A stretch of DNA of 64,000 nt from Lamellibrachia satsuma (GCA_033239005.1 BSQZ01000002.1:2226001-2290000), one strand, 5' to 3'; positions 10,500 to 26,559 are shown, numbered from the stretch's first letter. Notes: a model not told the origin generated them from the letters alone. Program-made: numbers and translations.

Positions 10500-11100
10500 G
10501 TCTGTTAACAGCGGTCATTAATAGTATCATTAATAACTGAGATGAAAGAGTAAGTTAACAGTGGTCATTAACAGGGTAATTAATAACTTAGATCAAAGGA
10601 CCTAACGAGGAGACGAGAAATGAACAAAACACGATATCGTACAATATTTTCTTTATATGTAAATATTTAAAAATAATGCGCTTTTACACTGTATCCATAA
10701 CTCCTACAGTTTACCCATAATTCCTACAATTTACCCATAAGTCTCCTATCGAATAAGAGTACAAGGACATTTTATTAAATATTTGAAAATATTGACACAA
10801 TATCGTCCACAAACGTTAGACAGAGGACTCTAAAGTCTCTTGCCATACCGACCTAAAGCTGACGTAAGCTATAAACGCGTCAGGACATGCAGCTGACGTA
10901 TGCCGCACATACAATACCAAATAAGGACATGCAGCTGACATAAACGGCATCAGACGCTTCGCGGAAAGTGTACTATCAGCATATTTTCGTTATATGTCAA
11001 TATTTTAAAATAATGCGCTCTTACACTTTACCCATAACTCCTACAGTTTACCCATAATTCCTTCAATTTACCCATAATTCCTACAATTTACTCAGCACAC
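10500..11100 (+). repeat. Duplicated block with 20-bp TTTACCCATAATTCCTACAA repeats, left
   Basis: A ~56-bp tandem pair (CTGTTAACAGCGGTCATTAA.., 10,502 and 10,557), then two copies of an AT-rich block (10,640-10,745 and 10,977-11,095) each ending in 3-4 tandem 20-bp units TTTACCCATAATTCCTACAA. Between them AGGACATGCAGCTGAC occurs twice. Mirrored at 21,985-22,575. No gene seen. Confidence 0.8.
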
Positions 11101-11343
11101 ATATGTAGTGTAGTGTATTTGTTCCTTCACCGAGCTGTTACTCACAGACCCCTTATATTCTGATTGACCAGGCGAGGCAAACTATTACCAAGATTAAACC
11201 TGTCTGAACTTCCGCACTGTGTGCAGTGACACTCTGCTTTAATAAAAGATGCATGATTATATGAATAATAAAGATGCATTCACTACTTACTGCGTGCAGT
11301 GATTCCATCATGCTCTTGCCTTAATTTATTTACAACTTATTTA

Positions 11344-11405
11344 CACGCACGCACGCATGCACGCACCCACGCACGCACGCACACACACACACACACACAT
11401 ATATA
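11344..11405 (+). repeat. (CA)n/(CGCA)n at satellite edge, left
   Basis: ACGCACGC units followed by pure CA, at the outer edge of the satellite; mirrored at 21,676-21,739. Confidence 0.9.
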
Positions 11406-14400
11406 ACTGTACCCCAGAACACAGCTAGAATACATAGTCACTGTACCCAGAGTATACAGCTAGAATATATAATCACTGTACCCACAGTACACCGCTAGAA
11501 TACATAGTCACTGTACCACAGTACAAAGCTAGAATTCATAGTCACTGTACCAACAGTACACTGTTAGAATACTTAGTCGCTGAACCCACAGTACACAGCT
11601 AGAATAAATAGTCACTCTACTTACAGTACAGAGTTCACAGCTACAATTCATAGATAATGTACCTACAGTGCACAACTGGAATACAGATACACTGTACCCA
11701 CAATACACGATTAGAATACATAGTCAGTGTTCCCTCAGAACACATCTAGAAAGCATAGTCACTGTACCCAAAGTACACAACTAGAACACATAGTTACTCT
11801 ACCCGAAGTAAAGAAATATAATACATAATCACTATACCCACACAGGTAGAAAACATAGTCACAGTACCCAAAGTACACACCTATAATACATAGTCACTGT
11901 ACCTACAGCACACAGCTAGAATGTATAGTCACTGTACCCAGAGTACAAAACTGGAATACATAGTTGTTGTACCCACAGAACACAGCTAGAATGCATAGTC
12001 ACTGTACACACAGTAAACAGCTAGAATATATAGTCACTGTACCCACAATACACAGCTAGAATACATATTCACTGTAACCCCAGTACATGGCTAGATTACA
12101 TAATCACTGTACCCACAGTACACAGCCAGAATATATAATTCATAGTCACTGTACCAACAGTACACTGTTAGAATACTTAGTCGCTGAACCCACAGTACAC
12201 AGCTAGAATACATAATCACTCTACCTACAGTACTCAGCTAGAATACATAGTTACTGTACCCACAATACACAGCTAGAATAAATAGTCACTCTACTTACAG
12301 TACAGAGTTCACAGCTACAATTCATACATAATGTACCTACAGTGCACAACTGGAATACAGATACACTGTACCCACAATACACGATTAGAATACATAGTCA
12401 GTGTTCCCTCAGAACACATCTAGAAAGCATAGTCACTGTACCCAAAGTACACAACTAGAACACATAGTTACTCTACCCGAAGTAAAGAAATATAATACAT
12501 AATCACTATACCCACACAGGTAGAAAACATAGTCACAGTACCCAAAGTGCACACCTATAATACATAGTCACTGTACCTACAGCACACAGCTAGAATGTAT
12601 AGTCACTGTACCCAGAGTACAAAACAGGAATACATAGTTGTTGTACCCACAGAACACAGCTAGAATGCATAGTCACTGTACACACAGTAAACAGCTAGAC
12701 TATATAGTCACTGTACCCACAATACACAGCTAGAATACATAATCACTGTACCTACAGTGCACAGCTAGAATACATAGTCACTTCACCAACAGTACACATC
12801 TAGAATACATAGTCACTCTACCCACAGTAAACAGCTAGAATACATAGTCACTGTACCCACAGTACACAACTAGAACACATAGTCACTGTACCCACAGTAG
12901 AAACCTACAATGCATAGTCACTGTACACACAATAAACAGCAAGAATACATATTTACTGTACCCACTGTACACAGCTACAGTACATAGTCACTGTACCCAT
13001 AGTACACAGCTAGAATACATAGTCACTGTACCCACAGTACACAGCTAGAACGCATAGTCACTGTACCCAGAGTACAAAACTGGAATACATAGTTACTGTA
13101 CCCGCAGAACACAGATATAATGCATAGTCACTGTACACACAATAAACAGCAAGAATACATATTTACTGTACCCACTGTACACAGCTACAGTACATAGTCA
13201 CTGTACCCATAGTACACAGCTAGAACACATAGTCACTCTACCCACAATACACAGCTATTGTCACTCTACCCATAGTACACAGCTAGAATACATAGTCACT
13301 GTACCAACAGTAAACGGGCAGAATACATATTCACTGTACCCACAATAAATAGGTAGAATACATATTCACTCTCCCTAGAACACGGCTAGAATACATATTC
13401 ACTGTACCCACAGTACACAGCTAGAACACATAGTCACTGTACCCAGAGTACACAGCTAGAATACATAGTCACTGTACCACAGTACAAAGCCAGAATGAAT
13501 AGTCACTGTACCCAAAGTACTAGGTTAGAATATATAGTCACTCTACCCACAGTACACAGCTAGAATACATAGTCACTGTTCCCACAGTACACAGCTAGAA
13601 TTCGTAGTCACTGTACCCATAGTACTAGGTTAGAATACATATTCACTCTACCCACAGTACAAAGCTAGAATACATAATCACTGTACCCACAGTACACGGC
13701 TAAAATACATAGTCATTGTACCAACAATAAACAGTTCAAATACATATTCTCGGTACCAGCAGTACAAGGCTAGAATACATATTCATTGTACCCACAGGAC
13801 ATAGCTAAAATACATAATCAATGTACCCACAGTACACAGCTAGAATACATAGTCACTGTACCCACAGTACAAAACTGGAATATATAGTCACTTTACCCAC
13901 AGATCACTGCTAGAATGCATAGTCACTGTACACACAATGAACAGCTAGAATACATATTAACTGTAACCACAGTACAAAGCTATAATACATAGTCTCTTTA
14001 CCCATAGTTCACAGCTAGAATACATAGTCACTGTACCCACAGTACACAGCTACAATACATAATCACTGTACCCACAGTGCACAGCTAGAATACATAGTTA
14101 CTGTACCCACAGTACACAGCTACAATACATAGTCACTGTACCCACAGTTCACATCTAGAGTACATTGTCAATGTATTCAGATTACACAGCTACAGTACAT
14201 AATGAATGTACCCACAGAACACAGCTACAGTACATAGTCACTGTACACACATTAAACAACTAAAATACATATTAACTCAACCCACAGTACAAAGCTAGAA
14301 TACATAATCACTGTAGCCAGAGTACACAGCTATAATACTTAGTCACTGTACACACAGTACACAGCTATATAACATATTCACTGAACCCACAGTACACAGC

Positions 14401-15752
14401 TAGAATACATAATCACTGTACCCAGAGTACACAGCTAAAATACATAGTCACTGTACCCACAATATACAGCTACAACTCATAGTCACTGTACCCACATTAA
14501 ACAACTAAAATACATATTAACTCAACCCACAATACAAAGCTAGAATACATAATCACTGTAGCCAGAGTACACAGCTATAATACATAGTCACTGTACACAC
14601 AGTACACAGCTATATAACATATTCACTGAACCCACAGTACACAGCTAGAATACATAATCACTGTACCCAGAGTACACAGCTAAAATACATAGTCACTGTA
14701 CCCACAATATACAGCTACAACTCATAGTCACTGTACCCACATTAAACAACTAAAATACATATTAACTCAACCCACAGTACAAAGCTAGAATACATAATCA
14801 CTGTACACACAGTACACAGCTAGAATACATATTCACTGTACCCACAGTAAACAGCTAGAATACATAGACACTGTACCCACAGTACACGTGTAGAATACAA
14901 AGTCACTGTACCCAGATTACACAGCTACAGTACATAGTCAATGTACCCACAGAACAGAGCTACAGTACATAGTCACTGTACATACATTGCACAGCTAAAA
15001 TACATTGTCACTGTACCCATTGAACACAGCTTTAATATATATTCACTGCATGCACAGTACACAGCTAGAGTACATAGCCTCTGTACCTACAGTACACTGC
15101 TAGAATACATATTCACTGCACCAACAATACACAACTAGCATACATAGTCACTATACCTGCAGTACAACGTACACAACTACAACTCGTAGTCACTGTATCC
15201 ACAGTACAGAGCTAGAATACATAGTCACTGTACTCAGAGTACACAGCTACAATACATAGTCACTGTACTCACACAGCTAAAAAATACAAAATATTCACAG
15301 TATCTCCAGTACATAGCTGTAATGCATTGTCGCTACAACTCCAGTACACGATTAGAAAGAATAGACAGTTACTGCTCACCAAGGACACAGCTCGAATACA
15401 TGATCGCTGCTGTAATTCCAGCACACAGCTGTAAGATATAGTCACTACAACTCCAGTACACAAATAGAATACACAGTTACTGCTAGAATGCATGGCCAGT
15501 GCACCCCCAGTACACATCTAGAATATAAAATATAGTCACTACACACTCTGTACACAGCTAAAATACAAGATATTCACAGTATCTCCAGTACATAGCTATA
15601 ATGCATTGTCACTACAACTCCAGTACACGATTAGAATAGACAGTTACTGCTCACCCAGGACATGGCTCGAAATACATGGTCGCTGCACCCTCAGTACATA
15701 ACTGGAATACATAACCACTACATCCTCAGTACATAGCTAGAATACAAAATCA
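11406..15752 (+). repeat. 35-bp satellite array, left
   Basis: About 124 tandem units of ~35 bp with consensus CACTGTACCCACAGTACACA followed by GCTAGAATACATAGT. The unit contains a 5-bp dyad TGTAC-CCACA-GTACA. Higher-order repeats are visible: a ~245-bp block repeated at 14,250, 14,495 and 14,740, and a ~605-675-bp block present twice (around 11,548 and 12,152). It is followed to 15,850 by a looser ~11-bp repeat (ACAACTTCACA). Confidence 0.93.
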
Positions 15753-15850
15753 CACAATTTCGCACAACTTCACACAACGTTGCACAACATTACACAACTT
15801 CACACACAACGTCACACTACTTCGCATAACTTCAAACAACTTCTGGCCAA
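15753..15850 (+). repeat. Short ACAACTTCACA repeat, left
   Basis: Degenerate tandem of about 11 bp (ACAACTTCACAC and variants such as ACAACGTTGC) between the satellite and the palindrome axis; mirrored at 16,283-16,380. Confidence 0.8.
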
Positions 15851-15936
15851 CAAACTAACAAAATGACACCATCTCAGCATACATTTATTTATTTTATGAT
15901 AATGTCTCCATCCTGCTTTGCTGTTTCTCACCATTG

Positions 15937-16151
15937 GACATCAGGAAGCACTCGTTCTCACAGAGGACAATAAATGAATGGAACAAATTGTCTACAGATT
16001 GTGTAACTGCTAGCAGCTTGAATATGTTTAAAAATAAGGTAGACACATATCTCATGAGGGCGGGTTATAAGTAGGTGAACATTGTTGGACTCTAGATAAG
16101 CCAATGGCTTCCTTGTCCACTTGCCATCTGGGCCTATGGCTTGGATGGCAA
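15937..16151 (+). mobile_element. LINE 3' end forming the palindrome axis
   Basis: The sequence GGACATCAGGAAGCACTCG through GGTTATAAGTAGGTGAAC to GGCTTGGATGGCA matches the 3' end of the LINE at 8,520-8,740 (codons DIRKHS.. to the stop, then the 3' UTR). Bases up to 15,975 are repeated in inverse from 16,152 onward, so only 15,976-16,151 is unpaired. The element is the hinge of the 32.8-kb inverted duplication. Confidence 0.85.
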
Positions 16152-16282
16152 ATTTATTGTCCTCTGTGAGAACAAGTGCTTCCTGATGTCCAATGGTGAG
16201 AAACAGCAAAGCAGGATGGAGACATTATCATAAAATAAATAAATGTATGCTGAGATGGTGTCATTTTGTTAGTTTGTTCGCC

Positions 16283-16380
16283 AGAAGTTGTTTGAAGTTG
16301 TGCGAAGTAGTGTGACGTTGTGTGTGAAGTTGTGTAATGTTGTGCAACGTTGTGTGAAGTTGTGCGAAATTGTGTGATTT
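16283..16380 (-). repeat. Short ACAACTTCACA repeat, right
   Basis: Reverse complement of 15,753-15,850 (GAAGTTGTGTGAAG-type units) between the axis and the right satellite array. Confidence 0.8.
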
Positions 16381-19300
16381 TGTATTCTAGCTATGTACTG
16401 AGGGTGTAGTGGTTATGTATTCCAGTTATGTACTGAGGGTGCAGCGACCATGTATTTCGAGCCATGTCCTGGGTGAGCAGTAACTGTCTATTCTAATCGT
16501 GTACTGGAGTTGTAGTGACAATGCATTATAGCTATGTACTGGAGATACTGTGAATATCTTGTATTTTAGCTGTGTACAGAGTGTGTAGTGACTATATTTT
16601 ATATTCTAGATGTGTACTGGGGGTGTACTGGCCATGCATTCTAGCAGTAACTGTGTATTCTATTTGTGTACTGGAGTTGTAGTGACTATATCTTACAGCT
16701 GTGTGCTGGAATTACAGCAGCGATCATGTATTCGAGCTGTGTCCTTGGTGAGCAGTAACTGTCTATTCTTTCTAATCGTGTACTGGAGTTGTAGTGACAA
16801 TGCATTACAGCTATGTACTGGAGATACTGTGAATATTTTGTATTTTTTAGCTGTGTGAGTACAGCGACTATGCATTGTAGCTGTGTACTCTGGGTACAGT
16901 GACTATGTATTCTAGCTCTGTACTGTGGATACAATGACTACGAATTGTAGTTGTGTACGTTGTACTGTGGGTATAGTGACTATGTATGCTAGTTGTGTAT
17001 TGTTGGTGCAGTGAATATGTATTCTAGCAGTGTACTGTAGGTACAGAGGCTATGTACTCTAGCTGTGTACTGTGCATGCAATGAATATATATTAAAGCTG
17101 TGTTCAGTGGGTACAGTGACAATGTATTTTAGCTGTGCAATGTATGTACAGTGACTATGTACTGTAGCTCTGTTCTGTGGGTACATTGACTATGTACTGT
17201 AGCTGTGTAATCTGGGTACAGTGACTTTGTATTCTACACGTGTACTGTGGGTACAGTGTCTATGTATTCTAGCTGTTTACTGTGGGTACAGTGAATATGT
17301 ATTCTAGCTGTGTACTGTGTGTACAGTGATTATGTATTCTAGCTTTGTACTGTGGGTTGAGTTAATATGTATTTTAGTTGTTTAATGTGGGTACAGTGAC
17401 TATGAGTTGTAGCTGTATATTGTGGGTACAGTGACTATGTATTTTAGCTGTGTACTCTGGGTACAGTGATTATGTATTCTAGCTGTGTACTGTGGGTTCA
17501 GTGAATATGTTATATAGCTGTGTACTGTGTGTACAGTGACTAAGTATTATAGCTGTGTACTCTGGCTACAGTGATTATGTATTCTAGCTTTGTATTGTGG
17601 GTTGAGTTAATATGTATTTTAGTTGTTTAATGTGGGTACAGTGACTATGAGTTGTAGCTGTATATTGCGGGTACAGTGACTATGTATTTTAGCTGTGTAC
17701 TCTGGGTACAGTGATTATGTATTCTAGCTGTGTACTGTGGGTTCAGTGAATATGTTATATAGTTGTGTACTGTGTGTATAGTGACTAAGTATTATAGCTG
17801 TGTACTCTGGCTACAGTGATTATGTATTCTAGCTTGTACTGTGGGTTGAGTTAATATGTATTTTAGTTGTTTAATGTGTGTACAGTGACTATGTACTGTA
17901 GCTGTGTTCTGTGGGTACATTCATTATGTACTGTAGCTGTGTAATCTGATTACATTGAAAATGTATTCTAGATGTGAACTGTGGGTACAGTGACTATGTA
18001 TTCTAGCTGTGCACTGTGGGTACAGTGACTATGTATTGTAGCTGTGTACTGTGGGTACAGTGACTATGTATTCTAGCTGTGCACTGTGGGTATAGTGATT
18101 ATGTATTGTAGCTGTGTACTGTGGGTACAGTGACTATGTATTCTAGCTGTGAACTATGGGTAAAGAGACTATGTATTATAGTTTTGTACTGTGGTTACAG
18201 TTAATATGTATTCTAGCTGTTCATTGTGTGTACAGTGACTATGCATTCTAGCAGTGATCTGTGGGTAAAGTGACTATATATTCCAGTTTTGTACTGTGGG
18301 TACAGTGACTATGTATTCTAGCTGTGTACTGTGGGTACATTGATTATGTATTTTAGCTATGTCCTGTGGGTACAATGAATATGTATTCTAGCCTTGCACT
18401 GCTGGTACCGAGAATATGTATTTGAACTGTTTATTGTTGGTACAATGACTATGTATTTTAGCCGTGTACTGTGGGTACAGTGATTATGTATTCTAGCTTT
18501 GTACTGTGGGTAGAGTGAATATGTATTCTAACCTAGTACTATGGGTACAGTGACTACGAATTCTAGCTGTGTACTGTGGGAACAGTGACTATGTATTCTA
18601 GCTGTGTACTGTGGGTAGAGTGACTATATATTCTAACCTAGTACTTTGGGTACAGTGACTATTCATTCTGGCTTTGTACTGTGGTACAGTGACTATGTAT
18701 TCTAGCTGTGTACTCTGGGTACAGTGACTATGTATTCTAGCTGTGTACTGTGGGTACAGTGAATATGTATTCTAGCCGTTTTCTAGGGAGAGTGAATATG
18801 TATTCTACCTATTTATTGTGGGTACAGTGAATATGTATTCTGCCCGTTTACTGTTGGTACAGTGACTATGTATTCTAGCTGTGTACTATGGGTAGAGTGA
18901 CAATAGCTGTGTATTGTGGGTAGAGTGACTATGTGTTCTAGCTGTGTACTATGGGTACAGTGACTATGTACTGTAGCTGTGTACAGTGGGTACAGTAAAT
19001 ATGTATTCTTGCTGTTTATTGTGTGTACAGTGACTATGCATTATATCTGTGTTCTGCGGGTACAGTAACTATGTATTCCAGTTTTGTACTCTGGGTACAG
19101 TGACTATGCGTTCTAGCTGTGTACTGTGGGTACAGTGACTATGTATTCTAGCTGTGTACTATGGGTACAGTGACTATGTACTGTAGCTGTGTACAGTGGG
19201 TACAGTAAATATGTATTCTTGCTGTTTATTGTGTGTACAGTGACTATGCATTGTAGGTTTCTACTGTGGGTACAGTGACTATGTGTTCTAGTTGTGTACT

Positions 19301-21675
19301 GTGGGTACAGTGACTATGTATTCTAGCTGTTTACTGTGGGTAGAGTGACTATGTATTCTAGATGTGTACTGTTGGTGAAGTGACTATGTATTCTAGCTGT
19401 GCACTGTAGGTACAGTGAATATGTATTCTAACTGTGCACTGTGGGTACAGTGAATATGTATTCTACCCGTGTACTGTTGGTACAGTGACTATGTATACTA
19501 GCCGTGTAGTGGGGGTACAATGAATATGTATTCTACCTGTTAATTGTAGGTACAGTGACTATGTAATCTAGCTGTGCACTGTGGGTACAGTGATTATGTA
19601 TTCTAGCTGTGTATTGTGGGTACAGTGACTATATATTCTAGCTGTTTACTGTGTGTACAGTGACTATGCATTCTAGCTGTGTTCTGTGGGTACAGCAACT
19701 ATGTATTCCTGTTTTGTACTCTGGGTACAGTGACTATACATTCTAGCTGTGTGCTGTGGGTACAGTGACTATGTATTATAGGTGTGCACTTTGGGTACTG
19801 TGACTATGTTTTCTACCTGTGTGGGTATAGTGATTATGTATTATATTTGTTTACTTCGGGTAGAGTAACTATGTGTTCTAGTTGTGTACTTTGGGTACAG
19901 TGACTATGCTTTCTAGATGTGTTCTGAGGGAACACTGACTATGTATTCTAATCGTCTATTGTGGGTACAGTGTATCTGTATTCCAGTTGTGCACTGTAGG
20001 TACATTATCTATGAATTGTAGCTGTGAACTCTGTACTGTAAGTAGAGTGACTATTTATTCTAGCTGTGTATTGTGGGTACAGTAACTATGTATTCTAGCT
20101 GAGTACTGTAGGTAGAGTGATTATGTATTCTAGCTGTGTACTGTGGGTTCACCGACTAACTATTCTAACAGTGTACTGTTGGTACAGTGACTATGAATGA
20201 TATATTCTGGCTGTGTACTGTGGGTACAGTGATTATGTAATCTAGCCATGTACTGGGGTTATGGTGAATATGTATTCTAGCTGTGTATTGTGGGTACAGT
20301 GACTATATATTCTAGCTGTTTACTGTGTGTACAGTGACTATGCATTCTAGCTGTGTTCTGTGGGTACAACAACTATGTATTCCTGTTTTGTACTCTGGGT
20401 ACAGTGACTATACATTCTAGCTGTGTGCTGTAGGTACAGTGACTATGTATTATAGGTGTGCACTTTGGGTACTGTGACTATGTTTTCTACCTGTGTGGGT
20501 ATAGTGATTATGTATTATATTTCTTTACTTCGGGTAGAGTAACTATGTGTTCTAGTTGTGTACTTTGGGTACAGTGACTATGCTTTCTAGATGTGTTCTG
20601 AGGGAACACTGACTATGTATTCTAATCGTGTATTGTGGGTACAGTGTATCTGTATTCCAGTTGTGCACTGTAGGTACATTATGTATGAATTGTAGCTGTG
20701 AACTCTGTACTGTAAGTAGAGTGACTATTTATTCTAGCTGTGTATTGTGGGTACAGTAGCTATGTATTCTAGCTGAGTACTGTAGGTAGAGTGATTATGT
20801 ATTCTAGCTGTGTACTGTGGGTTCAGCAACTAAGTATTCTAACAGTGTACTGTTGGTACAGTGACTATGAATTATATATTCTGGCTGTGTACTGTGGGTA
20901 CAGTGATTATGTAATCTAGCCATGTACTGGGGTTATGGTGAATATGTATTCTAGCTGTGTATTGTGGGTACAGTGACTATATATTCTAGCTGTTTACTGT
21001 GTGTACAGTGACTATGCGTTCTAGCTGTGTTCTGTGGGTACAACAACTATGTATTCCAGTTTTGTACTCTGGGTACAGTGACAATACATTCTAGCTGTGT
21101 GCTGTAGGTACAGTGACTATGTATTATAGGTGTGTACTTTGGGTACTGTGACTATGTTTTCTACCTGTGTGGGTATAGTGATTATGTATTATATTTCTTT
21201 ACTTCGGGTAGAGTAACTATGTGTTCTAGTTGTGTACTTTGGGTACAGTGACTATGCTTTCTAGATGTGTTCTGAGGGAAAACTGACTATGTATTCTAAT
21301 CGTGTATTGTGGGTACAGTGTATCTGTATTCCAGTTGTGCACTGTAGGTACATTATCTATGAATTGTAGCTGTGAACTCTGTACTATAAGTAGAGTGACT
21401 ATTTATTCTAGCTGTGTATTGTGGGTACAGTAACTATGTATTCTAGCTGAGTACTGTAGGTAGAGTGATTATGTATTCTAGCTGTGTACTGTGGGTTCAG
21501 CGACTAAGTATTCTAACAGTGTACTGTTGGTACAGTGACTATGAATTCTAGCTTTGTACTGTGGTACAGTGACTATGTATTCTAGCGGTGTACTGTGGGT
21601 ACAGTGATTATATATTCTAGCTGTATACTCTGGGTACAGTGACTATGTATTCTAGCTGTGTTCTGGGGTACAGTT
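16381..21675 (-). repeat. 35-bp satellite array, right (inverted)
   Basis: Same satellite in reverse complement (GTGGGTACAGTGACTATGTA followed by TTCTAGCTGTGTACT), about 150 units. The 245-bp block recurs at 17,354, 17,599 and 17,843 and the larger block recurs with a 674-bp period three times (landmarks 20,150, 20,824, 21,498), one more copy than on the left. No coding potential. Confidence 0.93.
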
Positions 21676-21739
21676 ATATGTGTGTGTGTGTGTGTGTGTG
21701 TGCGTGCGTGCGTGGGTGCGTGCATGCGTGCGTGCGTGT
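21676..21739 (+). repeat. (GT)n/(GTGC)n at satellite edge, right
   Basis: Mirror of 11,344-11,405, with almost the same length, unlike most other microsatellites in the two arms. Confidence 0.9.
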
Positions 21740-21984
21740 AAATAAATTGTAAATAAATTAAGGCAAGAGCATGATGGAATCACTGCACGCAGTAAGTAGT
21801 GAATGCATCTTTATTATTCATATAATCATGCATCTTTTATTAAAGCAGAGTGTCACTGCACACAGTGCGGAAGTTCAGACAGGTTTAATCTTGGTAATAG
21901 TTTGCCTCACCTGGTCAATCAGAATATAAGGGGTCTGTGAGTAACAGCTCGGTGAAGGAACAAATACGCTACACTACATATGTG

Positions 21985-22575
21985 TGCTGAGTAAATTGTA
22001 GGAATTATGGGTAAATTGAAGGAATTATAGGTAAACTGTAGGAGTTATGGGTAAAGTGTAAGAGCGCATTATTTTAAAATATTGACATATAACGAAAATA
22101 TGCTGATAGTACACTTTCCGCGAAGCGTCTGATGCCGTTTATGTCAGCTGCATGTCCTTATTTGGTATTGTGTGTGCGGCATACGTCAGCTGCATGTCCT
22201 GACACGTTTATAGCTTACGTCAGCTTTAGGTCGGTATGGCAAGAGACTTTAGAGTCCTCTGTCTAACGTTTGTGGACGATATTGTGTCAATATTTTCAAA
22301 TATTTAATAAAATGTCCTTGTACTCTTATTCGATAGGAGACTTATGGATAAATTGTAGGAATTATGGGTAAACTGTAGGAGTTATGGATACAGTGTAAAA
22401 GCGCATTATTTTTAAATGTTTACATATAAAGAAAATATAGTACGATATCGTGTTTTGTTCATTTCTCGTCTCCTCGTTAGGTCCTTTGATCTAAGTTATT
22501 AATTACCCTGTTAAAGACCACTGTTAACTTACTCTTTCATCTCAGTTATTAATGATACTATTAATGACCGCTGTT
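21985..22575 (-). repeat. Duplicated block with 20-bp repeats, right
   Basis: Mirror of 10,500-11,100 with the same order of parts. Confidence 0.8.
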
Positions 22576-22609
22576 AACAGACAGTCGTTCCTATGTCCAC
22601 TATCGCGGT

Positions 22610-24483
<1,874 letters not shown>

Positions 24484-25002
24484 TGGTTGCGTTGGTGTAG
24501 GAGAGTCCATCAATGATGCAGGCCACAGCCGAGACATTTCGACTAGCCAATTTTTTTCAATAGCCACTTCTTTTACAAACAGCAGATTTATAGATCTATT
24601 GTTGCTGCGTGTATCTCAGTTACACCGCCCGGCCCTTTAAGGAGTTCAGACTACGCCGTTGTTTGTGATCAAGACATCCCATGTTTGGCATCGCAGAATA
24701 GCACTCCATCAATAATATCTTCTTCATGGCGACGCTATTATCCTAATGATATAATTTTCCGTTCCTTGAATTTTACTATTGCTTTGGGAAGTTTGTGATA
24801 TACTACCACATTAGGTGTATGGCTCTAAAAACTTATATTCAAATATTATATGTTGTGATGTTATTCTCAACCCAACTATGACATTACTTACTCAACGTTT
24901 CTTATTATCGTTACTCGTCTATATCTAACAATTTGATGACAATTTTCACCAATATATTCAAAGTTGTTTTATGAAATCGAGATTTAAGAAAACAAGACAC
25001 GC

Positions 25003-25456
25003 TTGGAATGGAAACCCATCAGTGAGATATTACTGTATAGAAGATTTTTCTCCAAATTTGCAAAACTGTCAATTATCACTCCCTATGCTATAGAAAATGC
25101 AGAAGAGAAAATGAAGGATGACTTCTATGAGAATCTGCAGTCAGCAGTAGAAGCAATTCCCAAACATGATGTCTTGCTTGTTATTGGAGACTTAAATGCA
25201 CGAGTTGGTAACAACTGCACAGGAAGGGGTCATTGGTAGACACGGCAATGGAACCTTGAACAACGATGGAGAAAGGATGTGTGACATATGTGAATTCAAT
25301 GACTTGGTAATTGGTCGAACTATCTTCCAACATAAGCTGATACATACATTAATCTGGAAGTCAAGATGTGGCAAAACAGAAAGCCAAATTGATCACATTC
25401 TCATAAATGGCAAGGGGCGACGTTTGAATAAAGAGACATGCGTACACCGGGAGTAG
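25003..25456 (+). pseudogene. Non-LTR retrotransposon endonuclease (EEP) fragment, copy B
   Basis: Mirror counterpart of 7,007-7,463. The frame opens MEWKPISEILLYRRFFSKF, passes GDLNARVGNN and is broken after it; the next frame continues RHGNGTLNNDGERMCDICE and QIDHILINGKG. It is a 5'-truncated, 3'-truncated LINE endonuclease relic, not a host gene. Confidence 0.85.
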
Positions 25457-26559
25457 TCAGAGCCTTGTGGTAGCTGTCTTGGCTCTGAAGCTGAGTAGAG
25501 CCAAACTCGTGGAGAAAAGTCAGAAGCGCTTTAATGCTGCAATTATAATTATATTGAAGTTTCAAATCTAAAGTTTTTTTAAATCTATGCATAACGAACC
25601 CAATTCTAAAGCATAACGTATCCATTCCGTCTTATTGCTATGCTTATGTTGAAACGGTATAAGGTTTATTTGAGGTTTTACATTTAATCCAATTTGTCAT
25701 AAACAATTTTACTCATATTTGATGTGTCACAGCCAAATTGATTGGCTACAAAAATTCCGGGCAGACATCTGGGTCACGCAGCAAAACAGATGCCCTTCTT
25801 TACAGAGCGTAGAGAGACTTCACAGCGTATAGGACAAGACCCATTATTGGTCGAATTATTTTAAAATTCCCCATGCACCGCAGTTATCATGTTACTTGCT
25901 GGTTAACTGTGTCTCATGTCGATAATGATACGGCTTCATAGAGACAAACGGTTGCGTCACATCACGCAATCGGGACAAACGATGAGTGTCGTGGCCACAA
26001 CAGTGGCGCCACATGGTGGACCAGGAAATAGCTACTAGTGATTACCAAGTATAGTGGCGCCACACCACGAAACACGGATAACTGACATTGAACAGGCCTG
26101 TTAAATGTACTGCCGACGATGTTTCAGTAAAGTCGCGCGATCGGCATTAAAGCATTTACCATGCGACTAATATAATTGTGTTACTAAATGTTATACTGTA
26201 TTGGTGAGCATAACATAGCAGGACTGGTTACGTATATCAAGGAAAGCTACAGTACAAAATAACAATGTCAATTCTATGTTTATAATAGTCATCTTTATTA
26301 TATATTTTATACAATATATAGTTGATATTCCTATGAATCGTGAATTTAATGCAAAACTATACAGATATGCATAATACCGCTTATCATTAATGAAATATAA
26401 GGGTGTATTTTGTTAGTTTGTTTGTTTGTTCGAGTCCGTGTGTGTTGTATGCAGAGATATGCTGCGGGGATTGATCAAGTGTACCCTACAAAGGAAAAAT
26501 CGGCGATATATGTGGTTTGGCTGGTAAATGAACAAACGAGCAATAACGCAGTGCTTCGT

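Larger units (their letters stand above)
1..15975 (+). repeat. Left arm of giant inverted repeat
   Basis: Collinear in reverse complement with 16,152-32,826: base 1 pairs with 32,826 (receptor TM5 codons) and base 15,975 pairs with 16,152. Matching landmarks include the receptor, the 24-bp minisatellite, the endonuclease LINE, the CpG-rich segment and the satellite. The arms differ by many substitutions and by microsatellite lengths, so this is an old duplication. The left arm continues beyond the window. Confidence 0.93.

Noticed and set aside
15269..16858. Matching 82-residue frames on either side of the axis
   Set aside because: They are the same satellite-derived sequence read from the two inverted arms, not a duplicated gene.
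11406..21675. CRISPR-like array (35-bp repeats)
   Set aside because: The units are contiguous and diverged with no unique spacers, in animal DNA with introns; this is a satellite.
26425..26445. tRNA B-box-like GTTCGAGTCC
   Set aside because: No A box or cloverleaf could be found at the right distance upstream and the flank is an ACAA/TTTG repeat.
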